64,000 nt of DNA from Methanobrevibacter oralis (GTDB lineage: Archaea > Methanobacteriota > Methanobacteria > Methanobacteriales > Methanobacteriaceae), in assembly GCF_001639275.1 (NCBI RefSeq), contig NZ_LWMU01000070.1, forward strand, positions 1-64,000, given 5' to 3'. Positions within the stretch are counted from its first letter, which is position 1. Each line of letters starts with the position of its first letter. The notes below the pieces were generated by a model that saw nothing but the letters and a program-made list of their open reading frames with translations, was not told the DNA's origin and searched no databases. A program made the position numbers and the translations under genes. This document shows, piece after piece, positions 20,082 through 28,710 of the stretch.

Positions 20082-23000
20082 ATGCCAGTTGATAAGGATA
20101 TTAAAAAAGTACTAATTATAGGTTCTGGACCTATTCAAATTGGACAAGCAGCAGAGTTCGATTATTCAGGGTCACAAGCTTGTAAATCATTAAAAGAAGA
20201 GGGTATTGAAACTGTTTTGGTTAATAGTAATCCTGCTACTATTCAAACAGACATAGATATGGCGGATACTGTTTATACAGAACCATTAACTCCTGAAATT
20301 GTTGCAAAAATTATTAAAGAAGAAAAAGTCGATGCAATATTACCTACAATGGGTGGTCAAACAGGTTTAAACATAGCTACTGGACTTGGAGATTTAGGTT
20401 TGCTTGATGGTATTAAAGTATTGGGTTCTGATGTTCAAACCATTAAAGATGTTGAAGACCGTGATTTGTTTGGACATTTTATGGAGAGACTTAATGAACC
20501 GATTCCTAAATGTAATGCTGTTGAAAGTGTTGAAGAAGCAATAGAGGCTGTTGAGGAAATTGGTTATCCTGTAATTGTAAGACCAGCTTTCACTTTAGGT
20601 GGAACTGGTGGTGGAGTTGCCCATAATGAAGAAGAATTAATTGAAATAGCTAGTCATGGATTAGATATGAGTTTCATTAACCAAGTTCTTATTGATGAAT
20701 CTGTTCTGGGATGGAAAGAAATAGAATATGAAGTTATGAGGGATAAAGAGGATACTTGTATTATTGTATGTAATATGGAGAACATTGATCCAATGGGTAT
20801 CCACACTGGAGAAAGTGTTGTGGTTGCTCCAGTTCAAAATTTACATGATGAAATCGCTCAGAAATTAAGAGATGCATCTATTAAGATTATTAGGGCTTTA
20901 GGAATTCAGGGTGGTTGTAATATACAATTTGCTCTTAATCCTAGAACTAATGAATATAAAGTAATAGAAGTAAATCCACGGGTTTCAAGAAGTAGTGCAC
21001 TTGCATCTAAAGCAACTGGATATCCTATTGCTAAAATTTCTTCTAAAATAGCTCTTGGAATGACTTTAGACGAAATTAAAAACGACATTACAAAAGAAAC
21101 TCCTGCTTCATTTGAGCCAGCTATTGATTATATTGTTGTAAAAATCCCAAGATGGCCGTTTGACAAATTCAGAGGGATTAATCGTGAAGTGGGCGTTCAA
21201 ATGAAAGCTACTGGTGAAGTGATGGCTATTGGAAGAACTTTTGAAGAGGCATTTCATAAAGCACTCAGATCTCTTGATATGGGGTATGATGGATTTGAAT
21301 ACGTTGAATGGTCAAAAGAAAGTTTATCTCATCCAACAGACATGATTTACTTTGAAATTTACTCAGCTATTAAGGATGGATTTGATTTGGATGAAATCCA
21401 AAAACTCACTAATATTGATAAATTTTTCATATACAAAATCAGAAACATTGTTAATTTTGAAAATGAAGTTACATGTGAAAAATTAGACGATGAATATTAC
21501 TTGAGAAAAGCTAAACAACTTGGTTTTTCCAATAAAAGACTAGCTGATTTAACTAATCAAACAGAAGAGTACATTAGAAATTTACTTAACAGATATAATA
21601 TTAAACAATCTTATAAGATGGTAGATACTTGTGCTGCGGAATTTGAAGCTAAAACTCCGTATTATTATAGTAGTTATGATATTGGAAACGAGTTGGTATC
21701 TAACAATAAGAAAAAAGTTGTTATTTTAGGTGCAGGACCTATTAGGATAGGTCAGGGTATTGAATTTGATTACTGCTGTGTACATTCTTCTCTTGCACTT
21801 AAAGATGATGATGTTGAAACTATTTTAATTAATAACAATCCAGAAACTGTAAGTACTGATTATGATATTTCAGATAAATTATTCTTTGAGCCAATTACTT
21901 TTGAAGATGTGATGGGTATTATTGACCAAGAAAAACCAGATGGTGTTATTGTGCAATTTGGTGGTCAAACATCTATTAATTTGGCAGTTCCACTAGCTAA
22001 TGCAGGTGTTAAAATATGGGGTACTCCTTATGAAAGTATTGATAGAGTAGAAGACAGAGAATTATTTGCCGAGTTACTTGAAAAACTACATATTCACCAA
22101 GCTCCTTATGGAACAGCTAATTCTTTTAAAGAAGCTAGGGAAATTGCAGAAAAAATTTCATTCCCTGTTTTGGTGCGTCCATCTTATGTTATTGGTGGTA
22201 GGGCAATGGAAATTGTTTACGATAACGAACAACTTGAAACTTATATGGCTGAAGCTGTTAAAGTATCTCCAGAACATCCTATTTTAGTAGATAAATTTTT
22301 AGAAGACGCTATTGAATTAGACGTTGATATTTTATGTGATGGTGAAGATGTATTTATTGCAGGAATCATGGAACATATTGAAGAAGCAGGTGTTCATTCT
22401 GGAGATTCAGCTTGTGTAATTCCTCCTCAAACTATTCCTGAGCATATTTTAGATACAATTCGCGAATATTCAACTAAATTAGCTTTAGAATTAGATGTTA
22501 AAGGTTTAATGAACATTCAGTATGCAGTTAAACTTGATGAAGAAATGGTTTATATTATTGAAGCTAATCCTCGTGCAAGTAGAACAGTTCCATTTGTAAG
22601 TAAGGCTATTGGTGTTCCACTTGCAAAAGTAGCTACTTGGATTATGAATGGTGCTAAATTAAAAGACTTTAATTTAAATAAGGAAATAAAAATCAATCAT
22701 GTTGCTGTAAAAGAATCTGTATTCCCATTCTTAAAACTTCCAGAATCTGACACTGTTTTAGGTCCAGAAATGAAGTCTACTGGTGAAAGTATTGGTGTTG
22801 ATGAAAGCTTTGGAATGGCATTTTACAAATCACAACTTGCAGCAGGTATGGATTTGCCTAAAGAAGGTAAAATATTTATTAGTGTTAAATCACAGGATAA
22901 AAAGAAAATTAGGCCTATTGCAGAGAAAGCTTATAATTTAGGATTTAGTCTTGTTGCAACATCAGGTACTGCAGATGCAGCAGGAAATGTTGAAATTGAA

Positions 23001-23258
23001 AAGATTAAAAAAGTTTCACAAGGTTCTCCTAATATTAGGGATGCTATTTTAAATAAAGAAATTGATTTAATTATTAATACTTCTGAAGGTATGCAATCAG
23101 CTCGTGATGGATATATTATCAGACGTTTAGCTATTGAATTAGGTATACCATATGTTACTACTTTAGCTGGAGCAAGAGCTGCTTTAAATGCTATTGAAGC
23201 TGTTCAAAATAATAAAATTAATGTTAAATCTTTAAATGAGTATGTTGATGGAGTATAA
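20082..23258 (+). CDS. carB: Carbamoyl-phosphate synthase large subunit
   Basis: Makes carbamoyl phosphate from bicarbonate, ammonia and two ATP. Two homologous ATP-grasp halves are visible, each opening with a GSGPIQIGQ / GAGPIRIGQG motif (residues about 13 and 547) and containing RPAFTLGGTGGG or RPSYVIGGRAME. The C-terminal MGS-like allosteric domain starts near 930 (ISVKSQDKKKIRPIA). The gene is a single intact 1058-residue frame, whereas some methanogens such as Methanocaldococcus carry carB split in two. It is in an operon with carA. Confidence 0.97.
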   Translation: MPVDKDIKKVLIIGSGPIQIGQAAEFDYSGSQACKSLKEEGIETVLVNSNPATIQTDIDMADTVYTEPLTPEIVAKIIKEEKVDAILPTMGGQTGLNIATGLGDLGLLDGIKVLGSDVQTIKDVEDRDLFGHFMERLNEPIPKCNAVESVEEAIEAVEEIGYPVIVRPAFTLGGTGGGVAHNEEELIEIASHGLDMSFINQVLIDESVLGWKEIEYEVMRDKEDTCIIVCNMENIDPMGIHTGESVVVAPVQNLHDEIAQKLRDASIKIIRALGIQGGCNIQFALNPRTNEYKVIEVNPRVSRSSALASKATGYPIAKISSKIALGMTLDEIKNDITKETPASFEPAIDYIVVKIPRWPFDKFRGINREVGVQMKATGEVMAIGRTFEEAFHKALRSLDMGYDGFEYVEWSKESLSHPTDMIYFEIYSAIKDGFDLDEIQKLTNIDKFFIYKIRNIVNFENEVTCEKLDDEYYLRKAKQLGFSNKRLADLTNQTEEYIRNLLNRYNIKQSYKMVDTCAAEFEAKTPYYYSSYDIGNELVSNNKKKVVILGAGPIRIGQGIEFDYCCVHSSLALKDDDVETILINNNPETVSTDYDISDKLFFEPITFEDVMGIIDQEKPDGVIVQFGGQTSINLAVPLANAGVKIWGTPYESIDRVEDRELFAELLEKLHIHQAPYGTANSFKEAREIAEKISFPVLVRPSYVIGGRAMEIVYDNEQLETYMAEAVKVSPEHPILVDKFLEDAIELDVDILCDGEDVFIAGIMEHIEEAGVHSGDSACVIPPQTIPEHILDTIREYSTKLALELDVKGLMNIQYAVKLDEEMVYIIEANPRASRTVPFVSKAIGVPLAKVATWIMNGAKLKDFNLNKEIKINHVAVKESVFPFLKLPESDTVLGPEMKSTGESIGVDESFGMAFYKSQLAAGMDLPKEGKIFISVKSQDKKKIRPIAEKAYNLGFSLVATSGTADAAGNVEIEKIKKVSQGSPNIRDAILNKEIDLIINTSEGMQSARDGYIIRRLAIELGIPYVTTLAGARAALNAIEAVQNNKINVKSLNEYVDGV

Positions 23259-23273
23259 TTTTTCTTCATCATT

Positions 23274-23867
23274 TTAATTACTGTATAAATATTTTTTTAT
23301 ATTAATTCCACATGTAGGACATTCTTTTTCATTTATTTTTAATTTACTTCTACAATTAGGACAATAATTTAATTTAACAGGATATTCTTTATATAAATCA
23401 ATTTTAATATTAATTTCAATCTTAATGGTATTTGTCTTAATTAATACACTTTTATCCCAATCATTATCAATTAATAATTTTTTATAATAATATGCTTCGG
23501 TCATTGTATCATAATAGTCAATGATTTCATCACCTTTTTGAATATAAAATTTTTTCAATTTATGGTTAAAAAGAATTTCTCCTTCCCTTTCTGTTTTATT
23601 AATTTTAATTCCTTTTATTCGACCTTTTGGTCTTTTTTCAGGAAAGGGTGGTAATTTCATATTTTCATATTTGTTTTCAAGATCACATTCAACAAGCAAA
23701 TCATAATCAAAATTACAAAAGAATAATGCATCTCTCTCGTATAAAGCATCAGATAATTTTTTAAACTCCCCATAGTCTTTATTATTATATTTGACCCTGT
23801 AAACTTTTCCACTTTTTACAATATTTCGGTAAAAGTATCTTATCTCTTGGGAGTTAATAAAAATCAA
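23274..23867 (-). CDS. Predicted DNA-binding protein: AP2-like repeats and zinc ribbon
   Basis: Not assigned to a named family. The 197-residue, very basic protein has an N-terminal segment (YRVKYNNKDYGEFKKLSDAL, residues about 23-42, then YERDAL) resembling the three-stranded sheet plus helix of AP2/integrase-type DNA-binding domains. A second, weaker copy lies near 104-135 (FYIQKGDEIIDYYDTMTEAY). The C-terminus is a zinc ribbon, CPNC at 173-176 and CPTC near 187-190. It starts with TTG, and the start rests only on the ORF boundary. It faces the amidohydrolase gene across two palindromic sites. Confidence 0.6.
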   Translation of the reverse strand: MIFINSQEIRYFYRNIVKSGKVYRVKYNNKDYGEFKKLSDALYERDALFFCNFDYDLLVECDLENKYENMKLPPFPEKRPKGRIKGIKINKTEREGEILFNHKLKKFYIQKGDEIIDYYDTMTEAYYYKKLLIDNDWDKSVLIKTNTIKIEINIKIDLYKEYPVKLNYCPNCRSKLKINEKECPTCGINIKKYLYSN

Positions 23868-23893
23868 TCCTGCGATTTTTTTTTAAAAATAAA

Positions 23894-23978
23894 AGTAATG
23901 ATCATCCCTTGAAGTATAAAAAGTGTTCATTCTTTTCAGAGTTATTGAGGTTGTATTTATATAGTTATGATCATTACT
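23894..23978. promoter_or_regulatory. Paired ATGATCAT palindromes between divergent genes
   Basis: AGTAATGATCAT at 23894-23905 and its exact reverse complement ATGATCATTACT at 23967-23978 form a 12-bp inverted repeat with 61 bases between. Each arm contains the self-complementary octamer ATGATCAT, with centres 69 bases apart. They lie between the minus-strand zinc-ribbon gene and the plus-strand amidohydrolase gene, where operators would be expected. The function is inferred. Confidence 0.4.
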
Positions 23979-24059
23979 ATAATATTATTACTTTATTCAA
24001 TATTATAAAGTTAATTGAATAATAAAATTTATTAATATAAATAATTAAATTTTCCTTTA

Positions 24060-25232
24060 ATGTTGACTATAGCTAATGGAATTATTTTAAAAGGTCAGGA
24101 TTTAAAGCCTACACGAGAAGATATTGTAATTGATGAGGGTAAAATCATTGAAATTGGGAATAACCTTCGTGAAGGTAAAATTATTGATGCAGGTGGGAAT
24201 TTAGTTTGTCCATCATTTATTAATGGACATACACATATTGGAGATTCAATAATTAAAGATGAAGGATACTCTTTATCTTTAAGTGAAATGGTAAAACCTC
24301 CAAATGGTGTTAAACATTGTGCATTAGCTAATGTTGAAGATGATGAGATTATTGAAGCTATGGCATTATCAATGTGGGAAATGCTTGAAAGTGGAACAAC
24401 TCATTTTATAGATTATCGTGAAGGTGGAATTAAAGGAGTTAAACTTCTTAAAAAAGCATCAAAAGATATTCCTATTAATCCGATTATTTTAGGGCGTGAT
24501 GATAGTTTTTATGGTGATGATCCCGATTTAAAAAAAGTAAAGATAGCTATTAGAAAGTTATTAAAAATAGCTGATGGGATTGCTCCTAGTGGATTTGGTG
24601 AAGTTAGCGATGAGGTAGCTCATTTAATTGTTGAGAAGTGTAATAAATCTGATAAAATTTCATCCATCCATGTAGCCGAATCCAAATCAGCTCAAAGAGA
24701 CTCACTTAAGAAATATAATAAAACTGAAATTAAAAGAGGAGTTGAATCTAATTTTGACCAATTAGTTCATTTAACTAATCCTTGTGATGACGATTTAAAA
24801 TTGGTAGCTAATTTTTACAATAATATTGTAGTATGTCCAAGAGCTAATGCAGCTTTAAATGTTGGTGTAGCTCCTTTAAATAAGATGTTTAATTTAGGTA
24901 TAAACCCACTTTTAGGAACTGATAATGTAATGCTTAATTCACCGGATATGCTTAGAGAATTAGAGTTTAGCTTAAAAATCATGTCTATTTTTTATAAAAA
25001 TTATTTAGACCCATTGAAATTATTAAAATCTGCAACAACTAATATTTCTAATTTTAGAATTAATAATTATATTAAAAAATCATATATTGAACTAAATAAC
25101 AATGCAGAACTATTTATTTGTAAATTCATTTCAAAAAATCCTTATTTAAATATAATTAATAGATGTAAAACGAAAAATATATTATATGTTATCAACAAAG
25201 TAGATATCAAAGATTATATAATAAATATATAA
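24060..25232 (+). CDS. Amidohydrolase family protein (deaminase-like)
   Basis: Metal-dependent TIM-barrel hydrolase related to the ATZ/TRZ and methylthioadenosine/SAH deaminase branch. The HTH motif (H57, H59) supplies two metal ligands, HVAES the substrate/metal His, and GTDN the metal Asp. An N-terminal beta-sandwich strand set (IANGIIL, DIVIDEGKIIEIG) is typical. About 390 residues, slightly short. The C-terminal part (about 330-390) is Asn/Lys-rich and less conserved, so it may be diverged. The substrate is unknown, and no SD is obvious before ATG 24060. The upstream palindromes may control it. Confidence 0.82.
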   Translation: MLTIANGIILKGQDLKPTREDIVIDEGKIIEIGNNLREGKIIDAGGNLVCPSFINGHTHIGDSIIKDEGYSLSLSEMVKPPNGVKHCALANVEDDEIIEAMALSMWEMLESGTTHFIDYREGGIKGVKLLKKASKDIPINPIILGRDDSFYGDDPDLKKVKIAIRKLLKIADGIAPSGFGEVSDEVAHLIVEKCNKSDKISSIHVAESKSAQRDSLKKYNKTEIKRGVESNFDQLVHLTNPCDDDLKLVANFYNNIVVCPRANAALNVGVAPLNKMFNLGINPLLGTDNVMLNSPDMLRELEFSLKIMSIFYKNYLDPLKLLKSATTNISNFRINNYIKKSYIELNNNAELFICKFISKNPYLNIINRCKTKNILYVINKVDIKDYIINI

Positions 25233-25256
25233 ATCAATTTACTGTGGAGGATGTTA

Positions 25257-25685
25257 ATGATGTATAATAAGATATTAGTCCCAACAGATGGGTCAGAATT
25301 CGCAAAAAAAGCTCAGGATCATGCTTTGTTCTTAGCTAAAGTTAGTGGCGCTGAAATTATAGCGATTAGTGTTACTGAAAATCATTTTGTTAACGGACTT
25401 CCATTAGAGGATGAAATATATCAATTAAATGAAATATTAAAGGAGCGTTCTGAAAAGAATCTCGATGATTTTGATAAAGAAAATGATGATGATACTATTA
25501 AGATTTCTCATATAATTAGAGAAGGATCACCTGCGAAAGTTATTTTAGAAGTCGCTCGTGAAGAAGATGTGGATTTAATTGTAATGGGTAGCTCTGGTAA
25601 ATCTGGCTTTGATAGATTTATTATGGGTAGTGTTGCAGATAAGGTTGTAAACTCAGCTAAATGTGCAGTATTAGTTATTCATTAG
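25257..25685 (+). CDS. Universal stress protein (UspA family)
   Basis: ATP-binding Usp-fold protein. The start MYNKILVPTDGSEFAKKA is typical, and the ATP motif GSSGKSGFDRFIMGSVADKV (G-2x-G-9x-G-S) is complete at the C-terminus. Likely a stress-related nucleotide sensor. ATGs occur at 25251, 25257 and 25260; GGAGG at 25246-25250 abuts the first, so 25257 or 25260 is the plausible start. It lies just upstream of a CBS-domain protein, also a nucleotide-sensing fold. Confidence 0.93.
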   Translation: MMYNKILVPTDGSEFAKKAQDHALFLAKVSGAEIIAISVTENHFVNGLPLEDEIYQLNEILKERSEKNLDDFDKENDDDTIKISHIIREGSPAKVILEVAREEDVDLIVMGSSGKSGFDRFIMGSVADKVVNSAKCAVLVIH

Positions 25686-25730
25686 ATTTCTTATTTTATT
25701 TTAATAATTAAACAATTACATGGTGTTTTT

Positions 25731-26573
25731 ATGTTAGTTAAAAGAGCAATGTCTAAAAATGTTGTTAGTGTTTCCGTACCTGGAAATAGAGAGGAAGTTT
25801 TAGACTTAATGAGAAAAGAAGATAAAGCAGTTCTTCCTGTAGTTAAAGGGGAAACTAAGATTGTAGTAGGAGTAATTACTCGTTCAGATTTAATTAATAA
25901 TCCTGATGAAGAACAAATTGCTATGTTAATGACTAAAAATCCTATTACTGCTCTTCCTAGTGAAGATGTCAGGGATGTCGCTAAAAAAATGATTGAAAAT
26001 GATATTAGAAGAGTTCCTGTTGTTGATGATGAAGAGGAATTAGTTGGAATTATTACATCATTTGATTTAGTTGCTCAAGCTTTAACAAAAACTGATATTG
26101 ATGATGCAATTGAAAATTATATGATTACTACTGTACCAACAACTTGGGATCAAACCCCATTAAATGTTGCATTTGAAACTATGAAACAATTTGGTTTAAA
26201 ATCAATTTTAGCTTTAGATGATAATGCTAAATTGTGTGGTATTTTAACGGAAACGGATTTTATTGCAGAGTCTGAAATTATCTCAGAACGTAGTGAACAT
26301 AGTTCTACTGTTGGTACTGAAGGAGACAAGTGGTCTTGGGATAGTACTTCAGTATTATACATTGAAAAAAATCGTTTAAAATTCACAAAGAAAGTTGTTG
26401 GAGATGTAGCTGTAAGTAATGTGGAAGTTGCTAACTCTAAAACCAAAGTAACTGATTGTGCTAAAAAAATGAAAACAGCACATATTGAACAAATTCCAGT
26501 TATTGGTGTTGAAGGAGATTTAGTTGGTCTTGTAAGAGCTAGTGATTTAATTAAGGCATTAGTTGAAGAATAA
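25731..26573 (+). CDS. Protein with four CBS domains
   Basis: A 280-residue cytoplasmic protein built of two CBS pairs (Bateman modules): CBS1 about 1-55, CBS2 about 63-120, CBS3 about 125-185 and CBS4 about 225-280. The repeat signatures are visible (VLPVVKGETKIVVGVITRSDL, RRVPVVDDEEELVGIITSFDL, EQIPVIGVEGDLVGLVRASDL). Such modules bind AMP, ATP or SAM and regulate partners. It forms a likely unit with the following 152-residue gene, which starts 10 bases downstream. Confidence 0.9.
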   Translation: MLVKRAMSKNVVSVSVPGNREEVLDLMRKEDKAVLPVVKGETKIVVGVITRSDLINNPDEEQIAMLMTKNPITALPSEDVRDVAKKMIENDIRRVPVVDDEEELVGIITSFDLVAQALTKTDIDDAIENYMITTVPTTWDQTPLNVAFETMKQFGLKSILALDDNAKLCGILTETDFIAESEIISERSEHSSTVGTEGDKWSWDSTSVLYIEKNRLKFTKKVVGDVAVSNVEVANSKTKVTDCAKKMKTAHIEQIPVIGVEGDLVGLVRASDLIKALVEE

Positions 26574-26583
26574 TTGTGGTAAA

Positions 26584-27039
26584 ATGGCGGTTAGTCCGGT
26601 ATTAGTTATAAAAGTTTTAGATAATACTTCTGTGAAAGTCAGAGTTAGATTAAGGGATGATTTCTCAGAACATGTAATTGTCCTTAATTCCATTCTTACT
26701 TATTATTGGGCTAACGATCTTCCTCCTGCTGTTAAATTTTTAGAACTTTTAGAATCTGTTATTAAAAGAACCATTAATGAGGTAATGCCTCATAAAAATC
26801 TTAATTTAAAATATGAGGTTATAGCAGATAATGAGTTAGAAAAAGCCTCATCTTTAGAGATTAATATTATTGAAGTTGAAACAGATGATGTTGGTTTTAA
26901 ATTAGATGGTGCTCAAATTGTTCTTAATAATTTAAGCAAATCTATTGATGAAGATAAAAAAGAGTTTTCTAAAACTTTTGATAAAAATATTGAAACACCA
27001 GACATCGTTTTAAAGAGATATCAAGAAATGATTGATTAA
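26584..27039 (+). CDS. Conserved hypothetical protein
   Basis: Not recognised. ATG 26584 gives a 151-residue protein starting MAVSPVLVIKVLD; the longer frame from TTG 26563 would overlap the CBS gene and has no SD. It appears to be alpha/beta, with an N-terminal strand pair (VLVIKVLDNTSVKVRVRLRD), a central helix and a charged C-terminal helix. It is probably co-transcribed with the CBS gene. It is convergent with larE, with stops 2 bases apart. Confidence 0.65.
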   Translation: MAVSPVLVIKVLDNTSVKVRVRLRDDFSEHVIVLNSILTYYWANDLPPAVKFLELLESVIKRTINEVMPHKNLNLKYEVIADNELEKASSLEINIIEVETDDVGFKLDGAQIVLNNLSKSIDEDKKEFSKTFDKNIETPDIVLKRYQEMID

Positions 27040-27040
27040 T

Positions 27041-28051
27041 TTACACATTTCTTCTTAATTTTGATAATACATCCATAAATTTATCCAAAGCTTCATCATA
27101 ACTTTTAAAATTTTCTCCTTTTATTAATCCGTTGGAGTATATCGTTATTTTTTCGAGTTTTATTTTCTTATTACTTTTAAAGATTATTTCATTTCCAAGT
27201 TTATGTAATGTCTTTTTAAGGTTTATTGTAAATGGAAGCTTATATTTAAATGAACCTCCAACATAGTCTAAACTAATGTATTCATTATCATCAATTGGTG
27301 TTAAATTTAAAGCTATTTTTTTAAATCCATTAGATTTTAATTCATCATTTATTTGTTTAAACTTACCATCTTTCATGATTTCTTTAGGATTATCTACTTC
27401 ATATATACCAAATTCCCCAATATTCCTAAGTTTCACTATTTTGCAATTTGTATTCGTTAAGATGTAATCTTCACAATATTTAATCCGTTCAATATTTTTT
27501 TTGCTTAATGATGTGTCTGTTTGAATTCGGGTAGCAAGGCAAGTAGTTGATTTTGAATAACTAATATTATTTTTATCTAAATATTCATGAATTTCCTTAG
27601 AAGTAAGTTTTGCTTTAATAAAAGGTGTTTTAAAATTTTCTCTATAAGTAATAAGTATTCCAGGCCTATTATTTACTAAATCACTAATATTGTTGCCATC
27701 ACAGATAAAGTCAAATCCATTATCTCGAGCAACTCTTTTAATAGTAGTATACATCAAATCTCTACAATTAAAACATCTTTCACTAGTATTTTTTAAAAAT
27801 TCTTCCTCATTATAAAAATCTAAGTCAATAATTTCATGCTTGATATTGTAAGTCTTAGCAATTTCTTTTGTATTATCAATAAAATTAATGGGCAGTAAAT
27901 GATTATCAATTGTAATGGCTAATGTATCTTTACTAACCTGTGACGAAAGATAAGCAAGCAAAGTACTATCTGCACCACCCGAAAATCCAATTGCAACCTT
28001 TTTATTAGCTAACATGTCTTTTACAACATCTATTTTTTCATTTAACTTCAT
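27041..28051 (-). CDS. larE: LarE-like ATP-dependent sulfur transferase
   Basis: PP-loop ATP pyrophosphatase of the LarE family, whose known members adenylate a carboxylate and donate sulfur to nickel-pincer cofactor. The PP-loop SGGADS is at 24-29. A C93-x2-C96 pair (RCFNC) and C171 in TCLATRI are present, and C171 aligns by motif with the sacrificial Cys of LarE. NNRPG after DGNNISDL is also typical. The C-terminal ~90 residues are specific to this protein. No larB or larC is seen. It overlaps the tfuA end by 14 bases in the ycaO-tfuA operon, so a sulfur-donor role in McrA thioamidation is my inference. Confidence 0.75.
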   Translation of the reverse strand: MKLNEKIDVVKDMLANKKVAIGFSGGADSTLLAYLSSQVSKDTLAITIDNHLLPINFIDNTKEIAKTYNIKHEIIDLDFYNEEEFLKNTSERCFNCRDLMYTTIKRVARDNGFDFICDGNNISDLVNNRPGILITYRENFKTPFIKAKLTSKEIHEYLDKNNISYSKSTTCLATRIQTDTSLSKKNIERIKYCEDYILTNTNCKIVKLRNIGEFGIYEVDNPKEIMKDGKFKQINDELKSNGFKKIALNLTPIDDNEYISLDYVGGSFKYKLPFTINLKKTLHKLGNEIIFKSNKKIKLEKITIYSNGLIKGENFKSYDEALDKFMDVLSKLRRNV

Positions 28052-28709
28052 TGTAATCTTTTATTAATTTCAAAATATATCTAAGTAATTCTTTTCCATC
28101 TTCTTTTTTAATATCCTTAGAATCATGGATAAAGTCAATAAGTTTATTTTTTTCACTTTCATTTAGATTAGATTCTTTTAATATTTGTGAATAGTTCCTT
28201 CTTGGATAAAAAGTGTTTTTAGCTATTTTCATCAGTTCATCTTTTTGATGTTTGCTGATAATCTTTTTGCTAACAGCATTTGTAAAAACGTAATTCATAT
28301 TAATTAAAGGTTCAGATAATGTTTCTAATGTATTACTATCAAGCATTACCGCAACATCATCATCAGAAGTGACTTTTCCTGTTGTATATTGTTCATATAC
28401 ATAACCGACACCAATCATTCCTAAACTATCCATTTCTGATGCTCTTAAAGCACCCATACTTGAAGAACCAACTATTGTTATATTTTTATTTAATGCATTG
28501 AGGATTTCTTTATGACCTACAGAGGAATTTTGATGAAATTCTCCATCAATTATTCCAATAATTTTAGGATTTTCTTTTAAAGCAAGACCTAAATCACCTC
28601 TTTTTATGGGTCTTTTATAAATTACTTCAATATAGTCATTGCTGTCTAGTATTTGACGAGCTTCATCAAAAGAAATAGATAAGCCTGCATAAATTATAAT
28701 TTTTAGCAT
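28038..28709 (-). CDS. tfuA: TfuA-like McrA-glycine thioamidation protein
   Basis: TfuA-like partner of YcaO. In methanogens YcaO-TfuA converts a glycine of the methyl-coenzyme M reductase alpha subunit to thioglycine. Family features are KRGDL near 40, then IIDGEFHQNSSVGHKEIL, the GSSSMGALRASEM motif and GVGYVYEQYTTG. About 223 residues. ATG 28709 lies one base after the ycaO stop (TAATATG); the longer frame from TTG 28718 would overlap ycaO. The position between ycaO and the LarE-like gene indicates one complex or pathway. Confidence 0.88.
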   Translation of the reverse strand: MLKIIIYAGLSISFDEARQILDSNDYIEVIYKRPIKRGDLGLALKENPKIIGIIDGEFHQNSSVGHKEILNALNKNITIVGSSSMGALRASEMDSLGMIGVGYVYEQYTTGKVTSDDDVAVMLDSNTLETLSEPLINMNYVFTNAVSKKIISKHQKDELMKIAKNTFYPRRNYSQILKESNLNESEKNKLIDFIHDSKDIKKEDGKELLRYILKLIKDYNEVK

Positions 28710-28710
28710 A

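Noticed and set aside
20082-23258. carB as two split genes, as in some methanogens
   Set aside because: One uninterrupted 1058-codon frame contains both ATP-grasp halves and the regulatory domain.
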